From: an uncultured Prevotella sp.
GTDB taxonomy: Bacteria > Bacteroidota > Bacteroidia > Bacteroidales > Bacteroidaceae
DNA: 28,176 nucleotides
Assembly (NCBI GenBank): GCA_905372445.1
Contig: CAJPPF010000012.1
Span: forward strand, 1-28,176
Direction of reading: 5' to 3'
Position 1 is the stretch's first letter, and the number at the start of each line of letters is the position of its first letter. The notes below the pieces were generated by a model. That model was not told where the DNA came from and did no database searches. It saw only the letters and a list, made by a program, of their open reading frames with translations. The position numbers were made by a program, and so were the translations under genes. This document shows, one piece after another, positions 1 to 7,472 of the stretch.

Positions 1-57
1 CTGAAGTGTGCGGCGACCTACAAGATTGATAGCGAAAATAAAGAAGAGGAGAAATAA
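1..57 (+). CDS. nuoJ: 3' end of an upstream nuo gene, probably nuoJ (partial)
   Basis: Frame 1 is open from the left edge to a TAA at 55-57 and encodes a hydrophilic, charged tail ending in Glu/Lys residues. The stop lies three bases before the nuoK start, which is the tight spacing expected inside a nuo operon. In the usual complex I gene order NuoJ precedes NuoK, so the tail is assigned to nuoJ by position only. Too little is present (18 codons) to recognise the protein by sequence, and a different upstream subunit such as NuoI is possible. Confidence 0.5.
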   Translation: MKCAATYKIDSENKEEEK

Positions 58-60
58 GTT

Positions 61-372
61 ATGGTAATTCCTGTAGAATATTTTTTCGTGCTTTCAGCAC
101 TGTTGTTTTTCATTGGTTTCTTTGGTTTTGTAACACGTAGAAACCTTATTGCCATGCTCATTTCCGTTGAGCTTATACTCAATGCCGTTGACTTGCAGTT
201 CGCTGCGTTCAACCGTCTGCTCTTTCCAATGGGCAATGAAGGCATGTTCATGACCCTTTTCTCTATTGGCGTGAGTGCAGCAGAGTCGGCAGTTGCTATG
301 GCAATCATCATTAACGTTTATCGTAATTACAACAGTGATTCGGTAAATGCTATAAAGGAAATGAAGAATTAA
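61..372 (+). CDS. nuoK: NADH-quinone oxidoreductase subunit K
   Basis: Small membrane subunit of respiratory complex I, homologous to MrpC and NuoK (about 100 residues, as here with 103). Three hydrophobic segments are visible at roughly residues 7-25, 29-50 and 62-86. The two membrane glutamates essential for proton translocation in the family are present: Glu37 in VELILNAV and Glu75 in AAESAVAMAI. The ATG at 61 follows a GAGGAG stretch about ten bases upstream, which supports this start. The gene sits three bases after the preceding stop and 37 bases before nuoL, inside the nuo operon. The C-terminal ten residues are charged and lie outside the membrane. Confidence 0.97.
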   Translation: MVIPVEYFFVLSALLFFIGFFGFVTRRNLIAMLISVELILNAVDLQFAAFNRLLFPMGNEGMFMTLFSIGVSAAESAVAMAIIINVYRNYNSDSVNAIKEMKN

Positions 373-409
373 TTATCAACTCACACTTAAAAGTAAAAAC
401 AGAAAAACA

Positions 410-2434
410 ATGAATAATTTCAGTTATACAATCTGGATTCTTCTCTTACCTCTGCTTTCATTCCTCGTTGTGGGTTTGACTGATTATTTCAGAGGCAAGA
501 AGGGATGGTCGCCAAAGTTGGGCGGACTGATTGCTACCTGCTCTATGGGCGTTGTAACCCTGCTGAGCTATATCGCGGCATTCCAGTACTTCGGTGGTGA
601 GCGCGCCGCTGACGGCACCTTTGCCACATTGGTTCCTTACAACTTCACATGGTTACCACTCGGCAATCTGCACTTTGATCTCGGCGTATTACTTGACCCG
701 ATATCAGTGATGATGCTCGTTGTCATATCAACAGTGTCGTTAATGGTCCATATCTACTCATTCGGATATATGCACGGAGAGAAGGGCTTTCAGCGTTATT
801 ACGCTTTCCTGAGTCTCTTCACAATGTCAATGCTCGGACTCGTTCTTGCGACCAACATCTTCCAGATGTACATGTTCTGGGAGCTTGTAGGTGTAAGTTC
901 ATACTTGCTTATTGGCTTCTACTATCCACTTCAGGCAGCAGTTCACGCATCAAAGAAAGCATTTATCGTGACACGCTTTGCCGATATGTTCTTCCTTGTC
1001 GGTATTCTCATCTTCGGATACTACACCGGAAGTTTCAACTTCTCGTTTGCCAACGATCCTATTGTAGCAGAAGGTATGGCGCAGTTTACCGCCTGCAACA
1101 CTGCAGCAGCGTCAAAGGCACTGTTCCTCGGCGGCATGGTTCTTCCTACAGCGCTGGTTCTTATGTTCATCGGTGGTGCAGGAAAGTCAGCAATGTTCCC
1201 ACTTCACATCTGGTTGCCGGATGCTATGGAAGGTCCGACACCGGTATCAGCATTGATTCATGCTGCTACGATGGTTGTTGCCGGAGTGTTCCAGATAGCT
1301 CGAATGTTTCCTATATGGATTGAGTATGCCCCTGAATCTCTCTCTATAGTAGTAGTTGTTGGTGCTTTCACAGCATTCTATGCAGCCGCTGTTGCCTGTG
1401 CTCAGAGCGATATCAAGCGCGGTCTTGCGTTCTCAACCATTTCGCAGATAGCATTTATGATGGTTGCTCTCGGTGTGAGCCTGCCCGGACATCATGGCTC
1501 TGTTCTTGACAACCACGCACAGCTTGGCTACATGGCTGGTATGTTCCACCTGTTCACTCATGCCATGTTCAAGGCTTGCCTGTTCCTTTGTGCCGGTGTT
1601 ATCATCCATGCTGTTCATACAAATGAGATGTCAGCGATGGGCGGTCTGCGCAAGTATATGCCTGTGACGAACTGGACATTCTTCATCTCTTGTCTCGCCA
1701 TTTCGGGCATTCCTTTCTTCTCAGGCTTCAGTTCAAAGGACGAGATCATCACTGCTTGTTTTGAATACTCACCACTCTGTGGCTGGTGGATGACGGGCGT
1801 AGCAGCAATGACCGCCTTTTATATGTTCCGTCTCTATTACGGTATATTCTGGGGCACAGAGAACAAGGAGCTTCATGAGGCACATCGTCCAGCCGAGCAC
1901 TCTTGGGCTATGAAGTTCCCGCTTATCTTCCTCACCGTCATCACGGTAGGAGTAGGTGTTGTGACCACCCTCGCGGGCTTCGGTCTTGCACCGGAGACAT
2001 GGAACTTCGGTTCGTTCGTGACAGCAAGCGGCGAGTTCTATGCGGTGCATTTCAACGCACAGATTGCAATCACATCAACGGTAGTTGCCATCTGTTCAAT
2101 AGCACTCGCCACATACATATATATCGGCGACTCACAGCCGGTAGCTGATCGTCTGTATAATACATTCCCACGTCTGCACAAATGGGCTAAGAATCGATTC
2201 TACATGGACGACGTTTACCAGTATGTCACTCATAAGATCATGTTCGGTGTGTTTTCAAAGTCTGCGCGTTGGGTTGACAATACCATTATCAACGGCTTCA
2301 TTGATTTCACTGCATGGGGTGCCAACGAAGGAGGCGAAAGCATTCGTGGATGGCAGAGCGGCGACGTACGCCACTACGCAATATGGTTCCTTGCAGGTGC
2401 TGTTGGGTTGATCTTGTTTTTGTTGTGCATTTAA
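410..2434 (+). CDS. nuoL: NADH-quinone oxidoreductase subunit L
   Basis: Largest antiporter-like proton-pumping subunit at the distal end of the complex I membrane arm. It has 674 residues, slightly longer than many NuoL proteins (about 610-650). The sequence is hydrophobic throughout with many membrane helices and a final helix at the C-terminus after an amphipathic stretch, matching the lateral helix plus TM16 arrangement of NuoL. Functional charges are in place: Glu158 in FWELVGVSS (TM5), Lys259 in GKSAMFPLHIW (TM7) and Lys388 in HAMFKACLF. The HIWLPDAMEGPTPVSALIHA signature is canonical. It is transcribed with nuoK and nuoM; the start at 410 follows an A-rich stretch rather than a strong ribosome binding site. 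Confidence 0.97.
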   Translation: MNNFSYTIWILLLPLLSFLVVGLTDYFRGKKGWSPKLGGLIATCSMGVVTLLSYIAAFQYFGGERAADGTFATLVPYNFTWLPLGNLHFDLGVLLDPISVMMLVVISTVSLMVHIYSFGYMHGEKGFQRYYAFLSLFTMSMLGLVLATNIFQMYMFWELVGVSSYLLIGFYYPLQAAVHASKKAFIVTRFADMFFLVGILIFGYYTGSFNFSFANDPIVAEGMAQFTACNTAAASKALFLGGMVLPTALVLMFIGGAGKSAMFPLHIWLPDAMEGPTPVSALIHAATMVVAGVFQIARMFPIWIEYAPESLSIVVVVGAFTAFYAAAVACAQSDIKRGLAFSTISQIAFMMVALGVSLPGHHGSVLDNHAQLGYMAGMFHLFTHAMFKACLFLCAGVIIHAVHTNEMSAMGGLRKYMPVTNWTFFISCLAISGIPFFSGFSSKDEIITACFEYSPLCGWWMTGVAAMTAFYMFRLYYGIFWGTENKELHEAHRPAEHSWAMKFPLIFLTVITVGVGVVTTLAGFGLAPETWNFGSFVTASGEFYAVHFNAQIAITSTVVAICSIALATYIYIGDSQPVADRLYNTFPRLHKWAKNRFYMDDVYQYVTHKIMFGVFSKSARWVDNTIINGFIDFTAWGANEGGESIRGWQSGDVRHYAIWFLAGAVGLILFLLCI

Positions 2435-2452
2435 TTAAGGAGGAAAAATAAT

Positions 2453-3943
2453 ATGAGTATATTAACATTATTTGTAGTAATCCCTGTGCTGATGTTGCTT
2501 GGTCTCTGGGCTGCTCGCAATCTCAATCAGGTACGTACTGTAATGGTGGTAGGTTCATCTTGCCTCCTTGCTCTTTCAGCATGGCTCACTATTGACTTCA
2601 TCCGTCAGCGTGCTGCCGGTGTTACCGACGTTATGCTCTACGCTGATAGCGTAGCATGGTTCCCATCGCTCAACATCAACTATTCTGTTGGTGTCGACGG
2701 AATCTCTGTGGTTATGCTTCTTCTGTCGAGCATAATAGTGTTTACCGGTACATTCGCTTCATGGCGACTAAAGCCTTTGACCAAGGAGTTCTTCCTTTGG
2801 TACACGTTGCTTTCTACAGGTGTATACGGTTTTTTTATTTCAGTCGATATGTTCACTATGTTCATGTTCTACGAGGTAGCCCTTATCCCGATGTACTGTC
2901 TTATCGGTTACTGGGGTTCAGGCAAGAAGGAGTATGCTGCTATGAAACTGACGCTGATGCTTATGGGAGGTTCTGCCCTCATCATCATCGGTCTTATCGG
3001 TATCTATTTCTTCTCTGGTGCTACCACGATGAACATCCACGAGATTGCAGCCTTGCACAATATCCCTTCTTCCGTTCAGAACATTCTGTTCCCATTCGTG
3101 TTCATTGGTTTCGGTGTGCTCGGCGCATTGTTCCCATTCCACACATGGTCACCTATTGGTCACGGTTGCGCTCCGACGTCAGTGTCGATGCTCCATGCCG
3201 GAGTGTTGATGAAGCTTGGTGGCTACGGCTGTTTCCGCATAGCGATGTATCTGCTTCCTAATGCCGCACATGATCTGGCTTGGATATTCCTTATCCTCAC
3301 CACAATCTCTGTAGTATATGGTGCTTTCTCCGCTTGTGTGCAGACCGACCTTAAGTTCATCAATGCCTATTCGTCAGTGTCACACTGTGGTCTCGTGCTC
3401 TTCGCACTCTTGATGATGACCCGCGTGAGCTGCACCGGTGCAGTTCTGCAGATGCTTTCTCACGGTTTGATGACAGCATTGTTCTTCGCACTTATCGGTA
3501 TGATTTATGGCAGAACCCACACACGCGACATCCGTGAGCTTGGCGGACTTATGAAGATAATGCCATTCCTTTCGGTAGGTTATGTCGTTGCCGGTCTTGC
3601 CAACCTCGGTTTGCCGGGTTTCTCAGGTTTCATTGCAGAGATGACAATCTTCGTAGGTTCATTCGAGAATGCTGACCTGTTCCGTCGTGTCAGTGTACTT
3701 ATTGCATGTACATCAATCGTTGTCACTGCTGTCTACATTCTCCGTACAGTCGGTTTCATCCTCTACGGTAAGGTAGCAAACCCACATTTCGAAGAGCTCA
3801 CCGACGCTACATGGGATGAGAAGTTCACAGTAAGCTGTCTTATCTTCTGTGTTGCTGCCCTTGGTTCATTCCCATTCTGGGCAAGCAATGTCATCTCTGA
3901 CGCGATAGGTCCAATTCTCGCAGTCATTCCAGGAACACTATAA
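2453..3943 (+). CDS. nuoM: NADH-quinone oxidoreductase subunit M
   Basis: Second antiporter-like subunit of complex I, 496 residues, about 14 membrane helices. A strong AAGGAGG at about 2437-2443 supports the ATG at 2453. Conserved charges seen are Glu141 in FMFYEVALIP (TM5), Lys254 in AGVLMKLGGYG (TM8) and Glu396 in GFIAEMTIFVGSF (TM12). An oddity: the TM7 motif that normally reads (A)VKxPxxPxHxWLPDAH reads GVLGALFPFHTWSPIGH here, so the family's TM7 lysine is Leu223 and the LPDAH motif is altered. The reading frame is continuous and the rest of the protein is normal, so this looks like a lineage variant rather than damage. It lies 18 bases after nuoL and 14 before nuoN. Confidence 0.96.
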   Translation: MSILTLFVVIPVLMLLGLWAARNLNQVRTVMVVGSSCLLALSAWLTIDFIRQRAAGVTDVMLYADSVAWFPSLNINYSVGVDGISVVMLLLSSIIVFTGTFASWRLKPLTKEFFLWYTLLSTGVYGFFISVDMFTMFMFYEVALIPMYCLIGYWGSGKKEYAAMKLTLMLMGGSALIIIGLIGIYFFSGATTMNIHEIAALHNIPSSVQNILFPFVFIGFGVLGALFPFHTWSPIGHGCAPTSVSMLHAGVLMKLGGYGCFRIAMYLLPNAAHDLAWIFLILTTISVVYGAFSACVQTDLKFINAYSSVSHCGLVLFALLMMTRVSCTGAVLQMLSHGLMTALFFALIGMIYGRTHTRDIRELGGLMKIMPFLSVGYVVAGLANLGLPGFSGFIAEMTIFVGSFENADLFRRVSVLIACTSIVVTAVYILRTVGFILYGKVANPHFEELTDATWDEKFTVSCLIFCVAALGSFPFWASNVISDAIGPILAVIPGTL

Positions 3944-3957
3944 AACATCAGAAGGAT

Positions 3958-5388
3958 ATGAATTACAGTCAATTTTTAAATATGGTCCCAGAGGCTACAC
4001 TGATGGCACTTCTGGTTATAACATTTATCTGCGACTTCTTTACTACAGACGCGAAGAACCGCCGTTGGTTCAACCCTCTGGTTAGTCTGCTGATGTTCGC
4101 TCACATTATCATCAACGTGTTCCCAACAGCGGAGCTTACTGCTTTCGGCGGAATGTATCAGACCAACGCCGCTGCCGGTGTGATGAAGACAATTCTCGCT
4201 GTCGGTACGCTCATTGTCATCATTCAATCAAGAAAATGGATGTCACGTCCTGACACAGAATACAAAGAAGGAGAGTTCTACATGATCGTCATTTCCACCC
4301 TCTTGGGTATGAACATGATGATTTCTGCAGGTCACTTCCTTATGTTCTTCCTTGGTCTTGAAATGGCATCTGTTCCGATGGCTTGCCTCGTTGGGTTCGA
4401 TAAATACCGTCACTACTCAGCCGAGGCTGCAGCTAAGTTCATACTCACAGCAGTATTCTCAAGTGGTGTCATGCTATATGGTATCTCGTTTATCTATGGT
4501 GCTATGGGCACACTCTATTTCAACGACATCGCTGCCACGATTCAGATAACACCAATGACCATCCTCGGTCTTGTGTTCTTCTTCTCCGGACTTGGCTTCA
4601 AGATTTCGCTCGTACCATTTCATTTCTGGACCGCCGACAGCTATCAGGGTGCTCCGACAACAGTAACAGGTTATCTCTCTGTAGTGTCAAAAGGCGCTGC
4701 CGCATTCACACTGATGACTATTCTCTTCCGTGTGTTCGGTGCCATGTCGGATGTCTGGGAGCCTTTGCTCTATGTAGTCATCATGGCTTCAATCACCATT
4801 GCCAACCTCATGGCTATCCGCCAGAGCGAACTGAAGCGCTTCATGGCGTTCAGTTCTATCTCACAGGCTGGATACATCATGCTTGCCGTAATAGGCAATA
4901 ACGGCATGAGCGTTGCTGCACTGTCTTACTATGTGCTCGTTTACGTAGTGGCAAACATGGCAGTGTTCACTATCATAAGCGTGGTAGAAGAGAATAATGG
5001 CGGCACGACAGCAATGGACAGCTACAACGGTCTGTACTCTACAAACCCCAAGCTTGCTTTCATGATGACCTTGGCACTGTTCTCTCTGGCAGGTATTCCT
5101 CCGTTTGCAGGTATGTTCTCGAAGTTCTTCGTGTTCATGGCAGCACTCAAGGCAGGCTCTCTGGCTGCCTATGTCGTTGTGTTCGTGGCTTTGATCAACA
5201 CCGTAGTGTCACTCTACTACTACCTGCTCATCGTCAAAGCTATGTATATCAAGTCTGATGCACAGGCGCTGCCTTACTTCAAGAGCGACACCAACACACG
5301 TCTGGCGCTGTTCCTTTGTATGGCAGGTGTGCTGCTTTGTGGTGTTGTAAGCTTCTTCTGGGAGTGGATCAACGCAGCCGTATTGTAA
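3958..5388 (+). CDS. nuoN: NADH-quinone oxidoreductase subunit N
   Basis: Third antiporter-like subunit of complex I, 476 residues with about 14 membrane helices. All the usual key charges can be found: Glu135 in LGLEMASVPMAC (TM5), Lys215 in GFKISLVPFHFW (TM7), Lys245 in VVSKGAAAF (TM8) and Lys389 in MFSKFFVF (TM12). The HFWTADSYQGAPT motif is canonical. An AGAAGG sits a few bases upstream of the ATG. This is the last gene of the operon and is followed by a strong hairpin terminator about 30 bases after its stop codon. With nuoK, L and M it forms the proton-pumping arm; the electron-input genes would lie left of the window. Confidence 0.97.
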   Translation: MNYSQFLNMVPEATLMALLVITFICDFFTTDAKNRRWFNPLVSLLMFAHIIINVFPTAELTAFGGMYQTNAAAGVMKTILAVGTLIVIIQSRKWMSRPDTEYKEGEFYMIVISTLLGMNMMISAGHFLMFFLGLEMASVPMACLVGFDKYRHYSAEAAAKFILTAVFSSGVMLYGISFIYGAMGTLYFNDIAATIQITPMTILGLVFFFSGLGFKISLVPFHFWTADSYQGAPTTVTGYLSVVSKGAAAFTLMTILFRVFGAMSDVWEPLLYVVIMASITIANLMAIRQSELKRFMAFSSISQAGYIMLAVIGNNGMSVAALSYYVLVYVVANMAVFTIISVVEENNGGTTAMDSYNGLYSTNPKLAFMMTLALFSLAGIPPFAGMFSKFFVFMAALKAGSLAAYVVVFVALINTVVSLYYYLLIVKAMYIKSDAQALPYFKSDTNTRLALFLCMAGVLLCGVVSFFWEWINAAVL

Positions 5389-5416
5389 AGAAATATCTTA
5401 TATACATATACATGCG

Positions 5417-5453
5417 CGCCCGAGGCTTTATCAGTCTCGGGCGTATTGTTTTC
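5417..5453 (+). terminator. Intrinsic terminator of the nuo operon
   Basis: A perfect 8-bp stem (CGCCCGAG at 5417-5424 with CTCGGGCG at 5436-5443) extends inward by three more pairs including one G.T, leaving a five-base loop. It is followed by TATTGTTTTC. It begins 29 bases after the nuoN stop. Confidence 0.85.
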
Positions 5454-5498
5454 GTGCTTTCTATAGTGTTGATTTTCAGTATATTAGGAATGCGTTTC

Positions 5499-5582
5499 TA
5501 AAACCGCCGTTTCTTGGTTCAAGAACCGCTGCTTCTTGCGCCTAAAACCGTCGTTTCTTGACGCTAAAACCGCCGTTATTAG
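5499..5582. repeat. 22-bp-period tandem array, copy 1 (4 units)
   Basis: Four 18-bp units start at 5499, 5521, 5543 and 5565, exactly 22 bp apart, separated by 4-bp spacers GTTC, CGCC and ACGC. A typical unit is TAAAACCGCCGTTTCTTG. Unit ends are of two kinds, CTAAAA or CAAGAA on the left and TTCTTG or a TTTTAG-like form on the right, around a CCGnnG core, so each unit is roughly dyad-symmetric. The array lies between the convergent 3' ends of nuoN and the porin. The same family occurs at 17229-17334 and 26933-27016. Its function is unknown. Confidence 0.85.
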
Positions 5583-5600
5583 AACTTACAATCAATGAAA

Positions 5601-5634
5601 CAAGCGCCAGTCCACATTTGGGAGCAGGCGCTTG
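5601..5634 (-). terminator. Probable terminator of the porin gene
   Basis: A perfect 8-bp inverted repeat (CAAGCGCC at 5601-5608 with GGCGCTTG at 5627-5634) lies about 40 bases past the porin stop. On the minus strand the hairpin is followed by TTTCATTGATTG, a moderate U-rich tail. On the plus strand there is no T tract, so it most likely serves the porin. Confidence 0.6.
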
Positions 5635-5676
5635 TAAAGAATTATTATAGCAAACCGACTGTGCGGTCGTGTCTGA

Positions 5677-6855
5677 TTAGAAACGGAAATAAGTCTCAAT
5701 CCATACCTGATGGTATGTCGAATTAGTAATGTTGTTGTCGTTGTAGTTGTATTGAATCTGTAGCATCAGGTTCTTGTGCAGGCGGAATGTCGGCACAACG
5801 GAATAGATCGTGTTGCGACTTGTCGCTGTAGCCTGGTCACGATACTGGTCGTACTTGAGGTAAACGTTGAACCATGACACTACCGGTATGCCCACTGTTG
5901 CATAGAAAGCGTCAGCCTCGCCGGTGCCTTGCCAACTACCGTCAGCTCTATAGTCGGAAATCTTATGTCCCTTGGAATGACCATATTCTGTACGTAACAC
6001 CCAGTCGTGCCATGTATATTTCGCACCAATGGCATAACGCTTGCGATCTACTGTAATGTTGTTTATCGTATAGTTGCCAGTCCAGCCGAACACACCGAGG
6101 AAGAGACCCTTGACAGGCTGCACCTGAATGGTTCCTATAAAGTCCTTGTGCTGATTGGCGTCGGCAGAGTTGATACCCTGTCCGTTGGCAATCATTGCCT
6201 GATAGTGGATAAGTCTGTGTCTGTCCTTACCGATAGGGAAGAGGTCGCCCTGAAACTGTATGCCCTGGTCACGCCCACCGTTAGATGCCGGCTCGCCATT
6301 GTAATCGCCCATGCCGGCAAGTTTCTTTACCAGCTGTGAGAAATCGCCTGTGCCTACATCCCATGGGTTCATGGGGTTCTCGAAGGTGAAAGCACGTTTG
6401 AACTGTCCTATTTTTATTCTGAACTCCTTGTATTTGCCCCATTCCAAGAAGTAGTCTCTCATGTGAGGAGAGGCGTTGGTGAACTGCATTTGAAAGCGGT
6501 AGGCGAAGTCCTTGAGTATCGTTCCGTCTACATAAAAACGGATAAGTCGCTGTGAGAATCCTTCCTTTGCGTCTTTATCGTTGTCGGAGTTCCATGAGTA
6601 TTTGCTTATGCCGTAGCCGCCAATCTTTGGCACAGAAGCATAGTCGGTGAGTTTTGCACCGTATTCAGGCATCGACGATGCGGTGGAGATGCCGGCAGCC
6701 TTCTCGATAAAACTGTTGAGCATGCCGTATTCGACAGTTTCTTCATTGCCAAATTCTGATTGGTTGGAGGATGTTTCGCCAACGGTGATGTCATTAGTAG
6801 CAAATGTGGCGGTCGATGTGAACATCAGTACCGCAGCAAAAAAGGACTTTTTCAT
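5677..6855 (-). CDS. Porin O/P family outer-membrane porin
   Basis: Outer-membrane beta-barrel of the phosphate-selective porin O and P (OprO/OprP-like) family, 392 residues, close to the family norm of about 380-430. Residues 1-19 are a signal peptide (MKKSFFAAVLMFTSTATFA). The mature protein shows alternating aromatic and polar strands and family-type features such as RFYVDGTILKDFAYRFQMQF at about residues 105-125 and IKIGQFKRAFTFENPM near 150-165, followed by DQGIQFQGDLFP. The C-terminus is WIETYFRF, with the final Phe typical of BAM substrates. The substrate cannot be read from the sequence; phosphate or other anions are a family inference. It is a single gene with its own terminator and a TACTTTTG box on the minus strand upstream. 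Confidence 0.9.
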   Translation of the reverse strand: MKKSFFAAVLMFTSTATFATNDITVGETSSNQSEFGNEETVEYGMLNSFIEKAAGISTASSMPEYGAKLTDYASVPKIGGYGISKYSWNSDNDKDAKEGFSQRLIRFYVDGTILKDFAYRFQMQFTNASPHMRDYFLEWGKYKEFRIKIGQFKRAFTFENPMNPWDVGTGDFSQLVKKLAGMGDYNGEPASNGGRDQGIQFQGDLFPIGKDRHRLIHYQAMIANGQGINSADANQHKDFIGTIQVQPVKGLFLGVFGWTGNYTINNITVDRKRYAIGAKYTWHDWVLRTEYGHSKGHKISDYRADGSWQGTGEADAFYATVGIPVVSWFNVYLKYDQYRDQATATSRNTIYSVVPTFRLHKNLMLQIQYNYNDNNITNSTYHQVWIETYFRF

Positions 6856-6900
6856 TCCTGATTTAATTTTATAGTTATAGTGTTTATTATATTTAGACTA

Positions 6901-6908
6901 CAAAAGTA
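6901..6908 (-). promoter_or_regulatory. Candidate -7 box for the porin gene
   Basis: The minus strand reads TACTTTTG, an exact match to the Bacteroidetes -7 consensus TAnnTTTG, 45 bases upstream of the porin start. No clear TTTG -33 element is found at the expected spacing, so confidence is limited. Confidence 0.5.
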
Positions 6909-6978
6909 CAACATTTTTTTCACCTGATATAAAAGTTAGGATAAAAAGTCCATTTTCCACTAATTATCATACGAATTA

Positions 6979-7010
6979 TTTGTCAAATCAAAAAAATAGA
7001 ATTACTTTTG
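6979..7010 (+). promoter_or_regulatory. Bacteroidetes-type promoter of the small exported protein gene
   Basis: TTTG at 6979-6982 and TACTTTTG at 7003-7010 are separated by 20 bp, matching the -33/-7 arrangement of the Bacteroidetes primary sigma factor. The start codon follows 25 bp downstream, giving a short leader. Confidence 0.75.
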
Positions 7011-7034
7011 CACTAATCAAGCGCTATTACAAAT

Positions 7035-7376
7035 ATGAGAAAACTATTTGCCTCTATTTTTATAATTGCAGTGCTCCCGTTAATTGGCATTTGTGCAAAT
7101 ACCAAGAATATTGCATCTTTACATAACATCAATGAAATGACGTCTGCTGAAAAGCAGGCTCTTTGCGATGCAAATATTATGCCTGTTGACGAACGAAAGG
7201 TCTCTGCCGACCCTTCCGCTTCGGCAGCGGCTGTGATATTCAATCTTACAGATGTCGCTTCGGATAATGCTTCAGGCGCAAAAAAGTCTGATATAGGTCC
7301 CTTCTGCCACGTTGCGGCTCCCTGTCAGCAGTCGTCCGTTTACCACGGTAACTTCGTCATTAATCTTATCAGATAA
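7035..7376 (+). CDS. Small exported protein of unknown function
   Basis: I do not recognise this 113-residue protein. Residues 1-21 form a signal peptide (two basic residues, a hydrophobic run, then GICAN), so the product should leave the cytoplasm. The mature part of about 92 residues is polar, has no membrane segment and no repeats, and carries cysteines in ALCDAN and in FCHVAAPC, which could form a disulfide in the periplasm. That it is a real gene is supported by a well-formed promoter 25 bp upstream, a hairpin terminator 5 bp after the stop, and a plausible signal peptide. It is divergent from the porin and separate from carA. Function unknown. Confidence 0.65.
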   Translation: MRKLFASIFIIAVLPLIGICANTKNIASLHNINEMTSAEKQALCDANIMPVDERKVSADPSASAAAVIFNLTDVASDNASGAKKSDIGPFCHVAAPCQQSSVYHGNFVINLIR

Positions 7377-7381
7377 AAGTA

Positions 7382-7420
7382 CAGAGCCGAGGAGCATTGC
7401 CCCTTGGCTCTGAATTTTAT
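7382..7420 (+). terminator. Intrinsic terminator after the small exported protein
   Basis: CAGAGCCGAGG (7382-7392) pairs with CCTTGGCTCTG (7402-7412) with one G.U pair, a nine-base loop, then AATTTTATAT. It starts five bases after the stop. Confidence 0.75.
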
Positions 7421-7472
7421 ATAACAACCCTTTTCGGACTCACATCGAAACTAAAGAATACATATTATATTT

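Noticed and set aside
4352..4549. 65-codon alternative-frame open frame inside nuoN
   Set aside because: It lies in another frame of a fully supported membrane-protein gene and is a shadow.
5499..5582. CRISPR array
   Set aside because: The spacing is only 4 bp between 18-bp units, the units vary, and no cas genes are present; spacers are far too short for CRISPR.
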